DNA of 55,346 nucleotides from a virus. A program made the position numbers and the translations under genes. This document shows, piece by piece, positions 32,559-41,583 of the stretch (positions are counted from its first letter, which is position 1; every line of letters begins with the position of its first letter). The stretch is taken from IMG/VR virus record IMGVR_UViG_3300028654_000022, positions 1-55,346 of that record; one strand, given 5' to 3'. Under the pieces are notes generated by a model. That model saw only the letters and a list, made by a program, of their open reading frames with translations, was not told where the DNA came from and searched no databases.

Positions 32559-32872
32559 TTACTCTTAGCCGAATCTACGATACCATCCTGACCACGCCTG
32601 TAAAGCTGATAAGCTGCCATTTGAGTAGGTGTAAGAATAGAATTTATCGCTTGATCTGCATTCATAATGATTAATCTATACTCATCTTTATGAAGACTTG
32701 GATTAGTAAGTTGAGTTTGCATAGATGTATAAATCGTATCTAGCGATGTAGATTGAGTATTTGTAAGTGAAATATGAGCCTTTATCTCCGCTATTTTACC
32801 TGCGATAATGTTATTTTGTGGATAAGCCCTTGCCACAAATAACAAAATAATTATAATAAATATTTTCTTCAT
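32555..32872 (-). CDS. Exported protein, 105 aa
   Basis: Signal peptide MKKIFIIIILLFVARAYPQ is followed by an all-helical mature domain (KIAEIKAHISLTNTQSTSLD, LTPTQMAAYQLYRR). The LTPTQ/LTNTQ pattern resembles small periplasmic helical proteins of the Spy/CpxP kind, in which LTxxQ precedes helices. Such a chaperone-like protein in a virion module is unusual. The identification is tentative. Confidence 0.55.
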   Translation of the reverse strand: MKKIFIIIILLFVARAYPQNNIIAGKIAEIKAHISLTNTQSTSLDTIYTSMQTQLTNPSLHKDEYRLIIMNADQAINSILTPTQMAAYQLYRRGQDGIVDSAKSK

Positions 32873-32881
32873 TTTAGTTCC

Positions 32882-34651
32882 TTAATAAATTGTTGAACCT
32901 GTAATTAAACTAATCCAATTCGTACCGTTGAACATTACCGGGCAATATCCCGATGAGTTATAATTATAGTCAAAGAGTAAATCACCGGCTATCTGATAAT
33001 CCGTAGGCGTTCCTAATTTGTTAAACTGATTAGTATAAATGCTTTGACCAAATAACCTAATCGTACCTGCTCCATAAGTTGTATCAATAAGAACATTAGG
33101 TCTGTGCATATCATAAGTTATAGGGCAATTATCAAGATTTATTTGTTGTAATCCTAAAGCCCTAGAGGTTTTCAGTAAATAATTTGTAGATGAAATTCCT
33201 GCCATATTCGAAGGATAGGAATTTGAACCTATGAATTTGGTTGCTCTGCCATGTAGATTATATACATAATTGGTAGTAGAACCTGTATAATTCAACAATA
33301 TATTATTATTGCAGAACATATCATTGATTGTTACTGTGCTATCACCGGACGTTAAACCTAGCATGATTAAAGATGTACTATTTGAGGATTCTCCCATAAC
33401 TACATTTTTAATATTTAGATTTGTCAACTTTGAATTAGTAGCACCCATAAAATTATATATCAGGATACCCGCAAATGAGTTATGATATGAACCTGTAAAA
33501 TCAGACAAGTAAATATTGCTCATCTGTGCACCGGAGTTCAATCCGATTGATATAGGTCTATATGCAAAGATTGATCCATTATATCCGGAATGAACATTTG
33601 TGACCCATACTGAATCTTGATCTCCTGAATACCAATATAGATTACTTCCTCCGTATTCATCGCCCGGATTTCTGCCAGCCGATAAAGCTGTAAGATCATC
33701 GTTTGTAATTCCATCAATATTTGATATTTTTATTTGAGAACCACCGGCAGCGATAACCCCGGCGTTATTAGCCAAAGTCGTACCATGTACCTGAATATTA
33801 TCAACGGTTACATTATGACAGTTTAGTAAATAAATTCCTACAGTTCTCACGGTATCGAACACCATATTTTTTAACGTGATATTATAACCTCGATGAAACA
33901 CTATACCCCATCCAAAATATCCGCCCGAATCGGGGCTTACAGCATAATTTGTGGTTTGGTTAGTCCCGTTGCCTTTCCATATCCCGCCTTCGATAGTTAT
34001 ATTACTATCTCCGGTTTGCGCCTCTGCCCAATGGCTGTTTCTGCCCATAGTTGAATTTGAAGATGAAGCCAAACTTATGACTGCATTCTTATCGAAGATT
34101 AGATTAACATTGCTTTTAAATACCAGACTACTATTATAGGAATAATTCCCGGCTAAGATTTTGATAGTTCCACCACCCGCATTATATAAAGTAGTGATAG
34201 CACCATTAAGTTTGTTTTGATCTGCCGTACCGGTACAAACAGAATCAGCAGAAGTTTTATTATAAGTATTCAAAGCTGCTATTGTAATTGTCCCTCCACC
34301 ACTTCCGCCGCTACCACCGCTACCATTTGAAGCAGCAGTGATGAGTCCTTTAGCATTTACCGTAATATTTGCATTAGTAAAACTTCCAACATTGCTATTA
34401 ACAGTCTTTAATGTGATCGCATTTCCTATGTTTGTCACATCTCCTGAAAGAGTTGGTAGAGTGAATATACCTTCTAAATATGCAGCCAAATTCAGCAATG
34501 TTATTTTCCTGTTTGCATATCCCACCAAACCACTATCCTGCACTGCAAATATTGTATTATTATTTAGTGCGGAAGCAGGCACAGAACTAAGTGGCACTTG
34601 TGCTTGCGCAGATAGGTATAAGGCAAATATAATAATAACTATTTTTTTCAT
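32882..34651 (-). CDS. Tail spike with right-handed beta-helix (signal peptide)
   Basis: The 589-residue protein starts with a signal peptide (MKKIVIIIFALYLSAQAQ). An N-terminal beta domain follows, then a glycine-serine linker (near residue 115, GSGGSGGSGGG), then a long pectate-lyase-like region. That region has recurrent N-x-T-[IV]-x-x-[GN] turns (NITIEGGIWKG, NVTVDNIQVHG, NSKLTNLNIKNVV), typical of parallel beta-helix tail spikes that bind or cleave host glycans. The C-terminal part looks like a capping/trimerisation domain. Confidence 0.75.
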   Translation of the reverse strand: MKKIVIIIFALYLSAQAQVPLSSVPASALNNNTIFAVQDSGLVGYANRKITLLNLAAYLEGIFTLPTLSGDVTNIGNAITLKTVNSNVGSFTNANITVNAKGLITAASNGSGGSGGSGGGTITIAALNTYNKTSADSVCTGTADQNKLNGAITTLYNAGGGTIKILAGNYSYNSSLVFKSNVNLIFDKNAVISLASSSNSTMGRNSHWAEAQTGDSNITIEGGIWKGNGTNQTTNYAVSPDSGGYFGWGIVFHRGYNITLKNMVFDTVRTVGIYLLNCHNVTVDNIQVHGTTLANNAGVIAAGGSQIKISNIDGITNDDLTALSAGRNPGDEYGGSNLYWYSGDQDSVWVTNVHSGYNGSIFAYRPISIGLNSGAQMSNIYLSDFTGSYHNSFAGILIYNFMGATNSKLTNLNIKNVVMGESSNSTSLIMLGLTSGDSTVTINDMFCNNNILLNYTGSTTNYVYNLHGRATKFIGSNSYPSNMAGISSTNYLLKTSRALGLQQINLDNCPITYDMHRPNVLIDTTYGAGTIRLFGQSIYTNQFNKLGTPTDYQIAGDLLFDYNYNSSGYCPVMFNGTNWISLITGSTIY

Positions 34652-34668
34652 TTCTCTATCCTTATTAG

Positions 34669-37005
34669 TTAAGTGGTAACAGTTTGCCCAGCATTATCCG
34701 TAACAAATTCATCACCATCGTCTGTAATTATATCTTTTTTATCTTTTTTATGTTTTTTACGATTACCCCAAGTTTCAACATTATATTCTAACTTCCCGCC
34801 AATAAAATTACTTATGGCTTCGCCCTGAATAGAAAAGTTTAACCGGTTACATCGTTTAAGCGTACCTGCCATTTCATCGGTAACTATTCTATAAATATTC
34901 TGATCTTGTGTATCATCGACATCCGATAGACTTCCATAGTTTCCAGTTATAGAGTCGATCAAAGTAAAAGTTATATCATTTGTTGAAGTACTATGAAGTC
35001 TGTAATAATCGATATACAAAAACATTAAGCGTGCTCTTATGAAATTATCAGGGAAAGCATAATCTTTTGTTTTAAGAGAGACTGTTATATCTACGTTAGT
35101 TCCGGTATCTGAATCTACCGTCTTGGTTTTATCATAAAAAGTTACATATAAATTACCACCAATTAAAAGTTTTCCCGCATCCGATCCATATTCTTTTTTA
35201 ATAATTGTATCGGCTTTACTGATTGAAAACTTATACCATGCCTTTAATTTTGTATCATAACAAAGTAAAAAATAATTCGTGCTGATTTTAACCGCTAAGA
35301 CATACCAGAGAGAATCATTCCAAAATGTACTTGCTAAAACAGTTGTGATGGAATCGAAAGTTGGTTTACGTAAATAACTTATTTCTTCCTCTGCACTTGT
35401 ACCATTAAATATATACATCTTATTCTCAAACATGAAGAAATAAGAACTACCATATTTATATATACTGTCAGGTTGATCGCAACCTTTATTTGTAACAAGC
35501 TTAACTACTTGCCAACTTTCAGGATCGCCATTAGTATAAAGCTTACAAATGCTTTTTTGCTTAAAAACTATCAACCCATTATCATCATCAAATATTCCCG
35601 TTATCTCATCTTCATCATCGGGGTAAATCTGTACTAAATTTAGTTCTTGAAGCTCATTAGGCTGGTCGATTTCCGACCACACAATACTAGTAGCAAGCGT
35701 TACTAATTCCGTAGAGTTATGTACGGATTCTTTGGGATAAGTTATTATTAAACTAGCATCGGGTGTATTATCAGTATAAGTATTTCTTACATCGATTATG
35801 TTAATATCTACTAAAAAATAATACTGGCTGCCACCAGCTTTAGTCCTGTAAATCCGCTCATACTTAATAGAACTATTCATTAGCCAAGTTGAGGCATCAT
35901 CAGGATCACTTGCGGTAACATAGGCATCATTAGGGGGATAAAAGATAACTTTTTTACCAGCAACTAAAGTGTCTGTAGTGAAAAAAACTAATTCCGATTC
36001 GTTACCATTAATATCAACAAGGCTTCGTGCCCATTTATAAACTCCCGCACTTAAATTTCCTGTTTGTGTGTCGTCAGTTATGGAGCTACCACCACCTATA
36101 AAGATCGCAGGAGTAATAATACGGTTAGTCATTAACTTTGCAATATTACCTAAAAATAGTCTTTCTGAATTTGTGACAATAAATTTAGAAGTTGAAATTG
36201 CACTTATCCATGTCAGTACCGTTGTTGTATCAAGTGAATCATCTTTTTTTATATCCTGATAACTTGTGATAGAGTTATCTATAGTGTCAAGAAGATAAAA
36301 GTTAGAAAAATCATTGTGTTTGGAACGAAATATCATCTTAGATGTTACTCTTGAATCTGGCGATACAGGAAGGTTATTCAAAGTAACATTTATAGTCGAT
36401 GTCGCTGATAATACAAGAACATTAAATGGTATTGAGCAATTGCTACGGCTCCCATCGGTCGAGATATAATAAATAAAATAGTCAACATCTATAGCCGTAG
36501 AACCACTGCTATTATTAACTGCCGTTACGGATGTTGTATCAGGTCTTACGATTTCTAAATTATATATATAGCTTAGATTAGTAAAAAAAGGCTTTTCATT
36601 ATTGTTAGTAAAAAAAAAATTATCTCCAAATTTCGCCATTCTAAATTTAGCGTTATTTGTAAGCCCCGTCTTTAAATCAATATACGTCCCCGTACCATTT
36701 ACCGATTTTCTTAATTTCCCCGCTGTCCCGGTTGTCGTTGGTGATATTGCAGCAAGTAAGAAATTATTGCCACTAGCATCTTCAACATCAAATAAAGAAT
36801 TTATATTACCAGTAGTATCTACTTGTACCGGCGTTGCTCCATATCTGGAAAAACCTTTTCTCGTAGAAGCAATACCAGCCGGTTCATCAAGACGCATATT
36901 CTGTAAAACCGTAAGTTCATCGGCAGATAGTTTTTCAGGAGAGGTAATTTCATTCACTCTTTTGAACGAAGGATCACCGAAAAATATGTTTGGTAATTGT
37001 GTCAT
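34669..37005 (-). CDS. Tail nozzle / stabilisation-type protein, 778 aa
   Basis: The protein begins MTQLPNIFFGDPSFKRVNEI and continues with beta-rich blade-like repeats, including YGSSYFFMFENKMYIFNG and LRKPTFDSITTV. Similar large beta-propeller-like proteins in podoviruses form the tail nozzle or tail-tube stabilising protein. It lies directly after the neck proteins, as expected. The assignment is by pattern and position. The very C-terminus is acidic and lysine-rich (KKHKKDKKD). Confidence 0.65.
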   Translation of the reverse strand: MTQLPNIFFGDPSFKRVNEITSPEKLSADELTVLQNMRLDEPAGIASTRKGFSRYGATPVQVDTTGNINSLFDVEDASGNNFLLAAISPTTTGTAGKLRKSVNGTGTYIDLKTGLTNNAKFRMAKFGDNFFFTNNNEKPFFTNLSYIYNLEIVRPDTTSVTAVNNSSGSTAIDVDYFIYYISTDGSRSNCSIPFNVLVLSATSTINVTLNNLPVSPDSRVTSKMIFRSKHNDFSNFYLLDTIDNSITSYQDIKKDDSLDTTTVLTWISAISTSKFIVTNSERLFLGNIAKLMTNRIITPAIFIGGGSSITDDTQTGNLSAGVYKWARSLVDINGNESELVFFTTDTLVAGKKVIFYPPNDAYVTASDPDDASTWLMNSSIKYERIYRTKAGGSQYYFLVDINIIDVRNTYTDNTPDASLIITYPKESVHNSTELVTLATSIVWSEIDQPNELQELNLVQIYPDDEDEITGIFDDDNGLIVFKQKSICKLYTNGDPESWQVVKLVTNKGCDQPDSIYKYGSSYFFMFENKMYIFNGTSAEEEISYLRKPTFDSITTVLASTFWNDSLWYVLAVKISTNYFLLCYDTKLKAWYKFSISKADTIIKKEYGSDAGKLLIGGNLYVTFYDKTKTVDSDTGTNVDITVSLKTKDYAFPDNFIRARLMFLYIDYYRLHSTSTNDITFTLIDSITGNYGSLSDVDDTQDQNIYRIVTDEMAGTLKRCNRLNFSIQGEAISNFIGGKLEYNVETWGNRKKHKKDKKDIITDDGDEFVTDNAGQTVTT

Positions 37006-37719
37006 TTAGTCCCAATGATATTCTATTTTTTCACCATCAAATTGCTTAACTCTAAGTTTACTCATCTCCTGTTCATAATTAGACTTAAGTTCATTATAGA
37101 ACATACTATCAACCATGTATCTTAAAATTGCCTCATCGTAGATACTTGGAAAAATTATTGTCGGATTATAATAAACATCTTTATCATTTGCAGGATTAAA
37201 TAAATCAATATTCATTGCATACGAGACAAATAAGCTATTTCCTACTATACTCTGTGCGGGTATAGGTGATAGGAGAATATTATACCCTACTCTTTGCCCT
37301 AAATCATCTGTAATTTCTTGACCGTTGTCATCGGTTATGGTTATATTACTATCATCGGCGATAATATCAGCTATTATATCGCCTACAATGATTGAATAAT
37401 TTGCAGGGCAACCAATTCCCCATCCTACGTTTTTACTTATCCAAGAAGTTGTACGCTTGCATAAAGGCAAATTATTGAGCATAACTAGTTTAGGAGTCCC
37501 AAAATCCAAAGGCAGATTATAAAGGTTTGAACCCGTTAAAATAATATTAGTTGTCTTTTCAATAACGTCTATTCTAGACTGGACATCACTCATTGCATTA
37601 TAAGCCATCATAGCAATAACTTTGCCTGAATTTTCTAAACTAATTTCCTTAACGCCTCTTTTCAGGCATTCAAGTTTATAACGGGTAAGAAAATGGTCAC
37701 GAAATTGTGATAATGTCAT
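37006..37719 (-). CDS. Neck/tail adaptor protein, 237 aa
   Basis: A helical start (LSQFRDHFLTRYKLECLKRG), a central strand region and a long C-terminal helix (YDEAILRYMVDSMFYNELKSNYEQEM) match the fold pattern of adaptor-like proteins that sit under the portal. It overlaps the next gene by four bases. Family membership is inferred from the order portal, scaffold, capsid, adaptors, nozzle. Confidence 0.6.
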   Translation of the reverse strand: MTLSQFRDHFLTRYKLECLKRGVKEISLENSGKVIAMMAYNAMSDVQSRIDVIEKTTNIILTGSNLYNLPLDFGTPKLVMLNNLPLCKRTTSWISKNVGWGIGCPANYSIIVGDIIADIIADDSNITITDDNGQEITDDLGQRVGYNILLSPIPAQSIVGNSLFVSYAMNIDLFNPANDKDVYYNPTIIFPSIYDEAILRYMVDSMFYNELKSNYEQEMSKLRVKQFDGEKIEYHWD

Positions 37720-38588
37720 TGTAACTTCTCTTGTTGATTCGCCTGATTATCTTGTCTCATTGTCTCAAACTTTTTATATGCGGCTGTTATTGCATTTGCA
37801 ACTTCTGTTATCGCATTTTCTTTATCAGGAATTTTATTCCTTATAAAATCAATCTCAACGCCAACTCTTTTAATTACATATTCCATAAACTCTGCCGGTA
37901 TTTCTGAAACATCACTATCATTTACTAAGTCGGTTACAACTCTATAAAAATGTACTATCGCCGTAATAATAGCTAAAGGAGCTATATACACCACACCATC
38001 ACTACGCCAGAAAATAGAATCTCGTGGAGTAGGGGCCATAATAGAATTACCTAAATGACTATTTAATGAGGTTTCATTAGCTTCTTTTGCCTGATTCCAT
38101 ACAGTACCATCACTAGTCTGGATAAATCTTAAAGCAGCGGGGGATTCGGCAAGGCTTGGCAGAAAGGACATAGGGAAACTTTTCACATTGTTTATACCAG
38201 ATAAAAACGTATCCGGAGTAAGCCCCGCAGTTGTAAGGGTAGCACCAGCCCATGATGTTGGCACAGTATTACCATTCGCTTGGAATACACATCCATTTGT
38301 ATTTATCGTGCCTGATATTACAACAGCAACATTTGAGAAATCAGCGGTCCCCGCAACAGTAATTGTGTATATCTGACCTGATACTAAGGCTCCGCCTGTT
38401 ACCGTCACCGGTGTTGTAAACTGGCTTTTCCTTTCCCATCTCTTAATTCCCAAACCATTCAATTGCATTTGCACAAATCTTTGTGCCTGATTTATAAATA
38501 CAAGTATTCTGCTACCGGGGAAGTTCGGGTCTCCATCTACTTTATAATCTAGTTGTATTTGTTCCCGGTAATTTAAAAGTGTTATCAT
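37716..38588 (-). CDS. Neck/adaptor protein with beta-sandwich insert, 290 aa
   Basis: The N-terminal (INQAQRFVQMQLNGLGIKRW) and C-terminal helices (EFMEYVIKRVGVEIDFIRNK) are typical of head-tail adaptors. Between them, residues about 60-125 form an inserted beta domain with GQIYTITVAGTADFSNVAVV and TNGCVFQANG. This is a module often found inserted in phage structural proteins (GxxYxIxxxGTxDF...GxxFxA). The insert may be exposed on the virion. It overlaps the adaptor gene downstream. Confidence 0.6.
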   Translation of the reverse strand: MITLLNYREQIQLDYKVDGDPNFPGSRILVFINQAQRFVQMQLNGLGIKRWERKSQFTTPVTVTGGALVSGQIYTITVAGTADFSNVAVVISGTINTNGCVFQANGNTVPTSWAGATLTTAGLTPDTFLSGINNVKSFPMSFLPSLAESPAALRFIQTSDGTVWNQAKEANETSLNSHLGNSIMAPTPRDSIFWRSDGVVYIAPLAIITAIVHFYRVVTDLVNDSDVSEIPAEFMEYVIKRVGVEIDFIRNKIPDKENAITEVANAITAAYKKFETMRQDNQANQQEKLQ

Positions 38589-38595
38589 ATCAATC

Positions 38596-39225
38596 TCACT
38601 TATACTGAATCATTTGAATAAACTGGTTGAAGGCTGACAGAGCTTCATTTAATAATTTTGGTTTTTTTAGCATTTCTGAATAGGCGTATTGGACAATAGC
38701 AGCATGAGTCCAGTCCGGTAATATTGGGTTTATGGTAGCGTTTATATCCGTAGGTTCGGTTAAATATGCAACTTGATAGTTGACCGTAGACGCACTTACT
38801 TTATTTTCAAGTTCAATTTGGGTAGAGGTAACTGCATAAAAAGTATTTACCGGATTCATTATACTATTTGCTTGCCTAAATGGTCTTACAGAGCTTAAGT
38901 CCCTTTCTAATAAAGGAGTGCTTGCGCTTCCGTAAGTCACATAAATGACTTTCCATAAACCGGTAATAGGAGAAGTAATAGGGATAACTTTATCAGTTGA
39001 TAGTATAGGTATATTTGGACTTTCAACGAAAAGAGGTAAAAGAGTTAAAGGTATTGGGACATTTCTATCTTGCTTTCTTAAACCGTCAAATTGAGCATAA
39101 ATTATCGAGGCATACTCCCTTTGACCATTTGTTAGAGCCGTATATATTTCAGGGTTAAGATAAAACCCTTCAACATCTTCGTCCAGCAATGTTCTTACTT
39201 CGGCAAACATAGCTATAGAGTTCAA
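38596..39225 (-). CDS. Neck/adaptor protein, 209 aa
   Basis: The N-terminal helix pair (IAMFAEVRTLLDEDVEGFYLNPEIYTAL) and C-terminal helix (HAAIVQYAYSEMLKKPKLLN) resemble head-tail connector proteins of the gp6-like adaptor type, with a strand region between. It lies directly downstream of the capsid-proximal genes. Function is inferred from pattern and position. Confidence 0.6.
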   Translation of the reverse strand: MNSIAMFAEVRTLLDEDVEGFYLNPEIYTALTNGQREYASIIYAQFDGLRKQDRNVPIPLTLLPLFVESPNIPILSTDKVIPITSPITGLWKVIYVTYGSASTPLLERDLSSVRPFRQANSIMNPVNTFYAVTSTQIELENKVSASTVNYQVAYLTEPTDINATINPILPDWTHAAIVQYAYSEMLKKPKLLNEALSAFNQFIQMIQYK

Positions 39226-39253
39226 TCAACGCCTCCGGTATTTGTAAAATATT

Positions 39254-39271
39254 GGGGCGTATTTCAGCCCC
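39254..39271 (-). terminator. GC-rich hairpin between neck gene and exported gene
   Basis: GGGGC (39254-39258) pairs with GCCCC (39267-39271), extended by one T-A pair, with an eight-base loop. On the minus strand it is followed by AATATTTTAC, a weak U-tract, so partial termination or mRNA processing is possible. Confidence 0.4.
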
Positions 39272-39277
39272 ATGTGA

Positions 39278-39802
39278 CTATTGTACCTTAACGCCGAAAA
39301 ACTGCTTAGTAAGAACAGCTATACAATTAACCACTACATCTGATCTATTCACGTTACTTGCACCTTGCACAACAAATCGTATTTGATCTGGGCGTGCGCC
39401 GTTAAGATTCATAACGTAAAAGTATGCTATGCCATCAACTTTATTAAAGCCAATACTTGTAGAAGTAGTTCCGGGAGTATCTATTACTACCCATGTGGTA
39501 TAAGTCTTCTCGGCAAGTTTCATTCTGCCTTGTACGGTAATTTTAAGTGAATCTGCCGTTCCTGTCGCACTTACATAGAAAGGCACATAATTAGTGTATA
39601 TATCCTGATGTAAATATGGTAATGCAGAATAAGCCGGGCTATAATGAGTCCCTGTACTATCTGTCATTGCAGTAGTGAATACTAGATTATATCCGCTTGC
39701 TGTCTGATAACTCGGTGAAGCAAAAACGGGTGTTACGGTCTGTCCGAAAGTAATAACGGCAAACAATAATACCCCGATAAGAGCACTAAGTATTTTCTTC
39801 AT
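39278..39802 (-). CDS. Exported beta-rich protein in capsid module, 174 aa
   Basis: Signal peptide MKKILSALIGVLLFAVITFGQ is followed by a strand-rich mature part (VSATGTADSLKITVQGRMKL, IRFVVQGASNVNRSDVVV). No family is recognised. Its position immediately after the capsid genes is where head-decoration or head-fibre genes usually lie, but the signal peptide is then unexpected. It overlaps the upstream gene by 17 bases. Confidence 0.6.
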   Translation of the reverse strand: MKKILSALIGVLLFAVITFGQTVTPVFASPSYQTASGYNLVFTTAMTDSTGTHYSPAYSALPYLHQDIYTNYVPFYVSATGTADSLKITVQGRMKLAEKTYTTWVVIDTPGTTSTSIGFNKVDGIAYFYVMNLNGARPDQIRFVVQGASNVNRSDVVVNCIAVLTKQFFGVKVQ

Positions 39803-40307
39803 TTTCTAATTCCTTTTCTTTAATTCCAAGTTTTTCTTTAAGGTCTTTGAACTCTTGAACTAATGCCGGTTCTGCACCCTTAATCGTTCCGCCACCATTT
39901 TTACCTACTATAGCAAATAATTCACCATAACGAGTAACGTCTTTCTTCATTTGGTCTTGGTCTGTTTTATATTTTAATTCAGCTTCTTTATTAGCTTGCT
40001 GTCTTATTTGTGCTTCATTAACTCCACCCGGCACGGCTGTACGCAGATTTAATGTTTGCCCTATAATTGGTTCGGATGATTGTTCTTTGATAATAGTGCC
40101 GAAGCCCTTTAGGGACTCCATACGTTTTATCTTTTCTTCGTCTGTTAAAACAACAAACCATATATTTGGCATTTTATCATTTTTTTCTAATCCTTCATTC
40201 ATAGCAATAATGTTGTCTTTTGTATTAATGAAAGTGCATAAATAACCAACATTATCATGTATAACTTTTGGACTTAGTTTATCTGTTACATAAATTTTCT
40301 TTGGCAT
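39786..40307 (-). CDS. Hypothetical protein after major capsid gene, 173 aa
   Basis: Beta-rich N-terminal part (PKKIYVTDKLSPKVIHDNVG) and a charged helical C-terminus (LVQEFKDLKEKLGIKEKELE). No enzyme motif is seen. It is probably a minor head component, by position only. Confidence 0.55.
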   Translation of the reverse strand: MPKKIYVTDKLSPKVIHDNVGYLCTFINTKDNIIAMNEGLEKNDKMPNIWFVVLTDEEKIKRMESLKGFGTIIKEQSSEPIIGQTLNLRTAVPGGVNEAQIRQQANKEAELKYKTDQDQMKKDVTRYGELFAIVGKNGGGTIKGAEPALVQEFKDLKEKLGIKEKELENEENT

Positions 40308-40326
40308 AAAATTTCCTTTTTATTTT

Positions 40327-40346
40327 TGCCCCGCTTTAACGGGGCA
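40327..40346. terminator. Symmetric GC hairpin after major capsid gene
   Basis: TGCCCCG (40327-40333) pairs with CGGGGCA (40340-40346) with a six-base loop. Neither side has a strong T-run in the right sense: the minus-strand side is A-rich. It may set mRNA stability of the capsid message or reduce read-through into downstream genes. Confidence 0.45.
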
Positions 40347-40359
40347 TTTAATTAATCGG

Positions 40360-41580
40360 TTATGATGGATTTGGTCTTGCAATGCCATGAATTTTTTCTA
40401 CCGGATACATTACTCCAATGTCTGCCCTAAGAACGTCAATACGTCCATCTATATCCTTAGTTTGGACATTTTCAATGATCCTGAATTTTCTTGAGCCGTG
40501 GGAATCATCTTTCATGTATCTAAAGGTTACAGGATCACCCTTGCCGGTTCCTTCATGGTCAATTACAAATCCCCAATCAACAAATGTATTGTCAAGGATA
40601 ACATCCCATGTAAGGTCAATTGTACCGCCGAATGCTTTCCAGCGTGTTAAATCGACACCGTATTCAGTAGTTATAGGCTTAGGGTCGATTGCATACTTAG
40701 CTTTAATTATTTTACCAAGATTATTTCCTAAGTTTGTACCGAAATACAGAGTTTTGTGATTCGAGCCGCCCGTACTAAATAAAGATGCAAAGAATGAATC
40801 CCAATAATCTTCGTTAGGCGTGTCATAACCTATTACGTTAGTTGTAATAGAACCTAATGCACCCTTGCCATAAGTAGCTCTCCAACTTTGGGTATAACCC
40901 GATACTGTGGCTGTGATGTTCTGTGTGCCCGATTCTGTAGAAAGAGTGTAGTTATTCTCAAAGAACTCTTTCATTTCCCAAATCTTTTTCTGTATTTGGG
41001 CTTCAAAATCAGTCCCGTCAGTCCATGTTTCGCCAGCATCCTGACGGCCTGTAAGTGCTACAGCCTCATTATACTTAGTTAAATAATTTGAATTACGGAC
41101 GGGTTTAGTTGCTACCGCTGTCCTCATACCGGAAAATTCGTGATCTAATGTCCCAACTTTTCTTAAATACCCGGTTGTTGCCGCTGTTATAAGTGTAGAA
41201 CCGTCCATTGAAGAAACAGTTGTATGAGTTGTGATAGTAGTTACATATAATAGCTGTAAGGTAGTTTCGTTCAAAAGAATATCATTAGGTTGAAGAAAGT
41301 TTGTCACAACTTTAGTCTCGATATTCTCTGTAGCGGAACCACCTACAATACCACCCGCCTGTAATGCAGTTGAGGATGGATATAATTCATCTTCCCACCA
41401 GTAATATATACCCGATGAGTTTACTACCGGTTTTGATTGCCTGCCGGTGCTAAAGTACATTTTCTGAAATAATGGAAACTGATGCCTGTAATAAAAATAA
41501 AGTAATTTATCATTATCCGGCATCTGTTCGGTAGATTCCACGTTAATGGAACTTTGTACGCCTTCATTTAAAACTGCCAT
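40360..41580 (-). CDS. Major capsid protein
   Basis: The 406-residue protein lies directly after the scaffold gene and has capsid-type features: an N-terminal helical arm (LLYFYYRHQFPLFQKMYF), a domain with FLQPNDILLNETTLQLLYVT and a C-terminal strand/helix region (KFRIIENVQTKDIDGRIDVLRADIGV). Size and composition fit N4 gp56-like/SU10-like (DUF5309-type) HK97-fold capsid proteins; I cannot decide between these families. The ribosome site lies close behind the scaffold stop. Confidence 0.8.
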   Translation of the reverse strand: MAVLNEGVQSSINVESTEQMPDNDKLLYFYYRHQFPLFQKMYFSTGRQSKPVVNSSGIYYWWEDELYPSSTALQAGGIVGGSATENIETKVVTNFLQPNDILLNETTLQLLYVTTITTHTTVSSMDGSTLITAATTGYLRKVGTLDHEFSGMRTAVATKPVRNSNYLTKYNEAVALTGRQDAGETWTDGTDFEAQIQKKIWEMKEFFENNYTLSTESGTQNITATVSGYTQSWRATYGKGALGSITTNVIGYDTPNEDYWDSFFASLFSTGGSNHKTLYFGTNLGNNLGKIIKAKYAIDPKPITTEYGVDLTRWKAFGGTIDLTWDVILDNTFVDWGFVIDHEGTGKGDPVTFRYMKDDSHGSRKFRIIENVQTKDIDGRIDVLRADIGVMYPVEKIHGIARPNPS

Positions 41581-41583
41581 TTT

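Noticed and set aside
20552-34651. Diversity-generating retroelement acting on the repeat protein or spike
   Set aside because: No reverse transcriptase gene and no template/variable repeat pair are visible.
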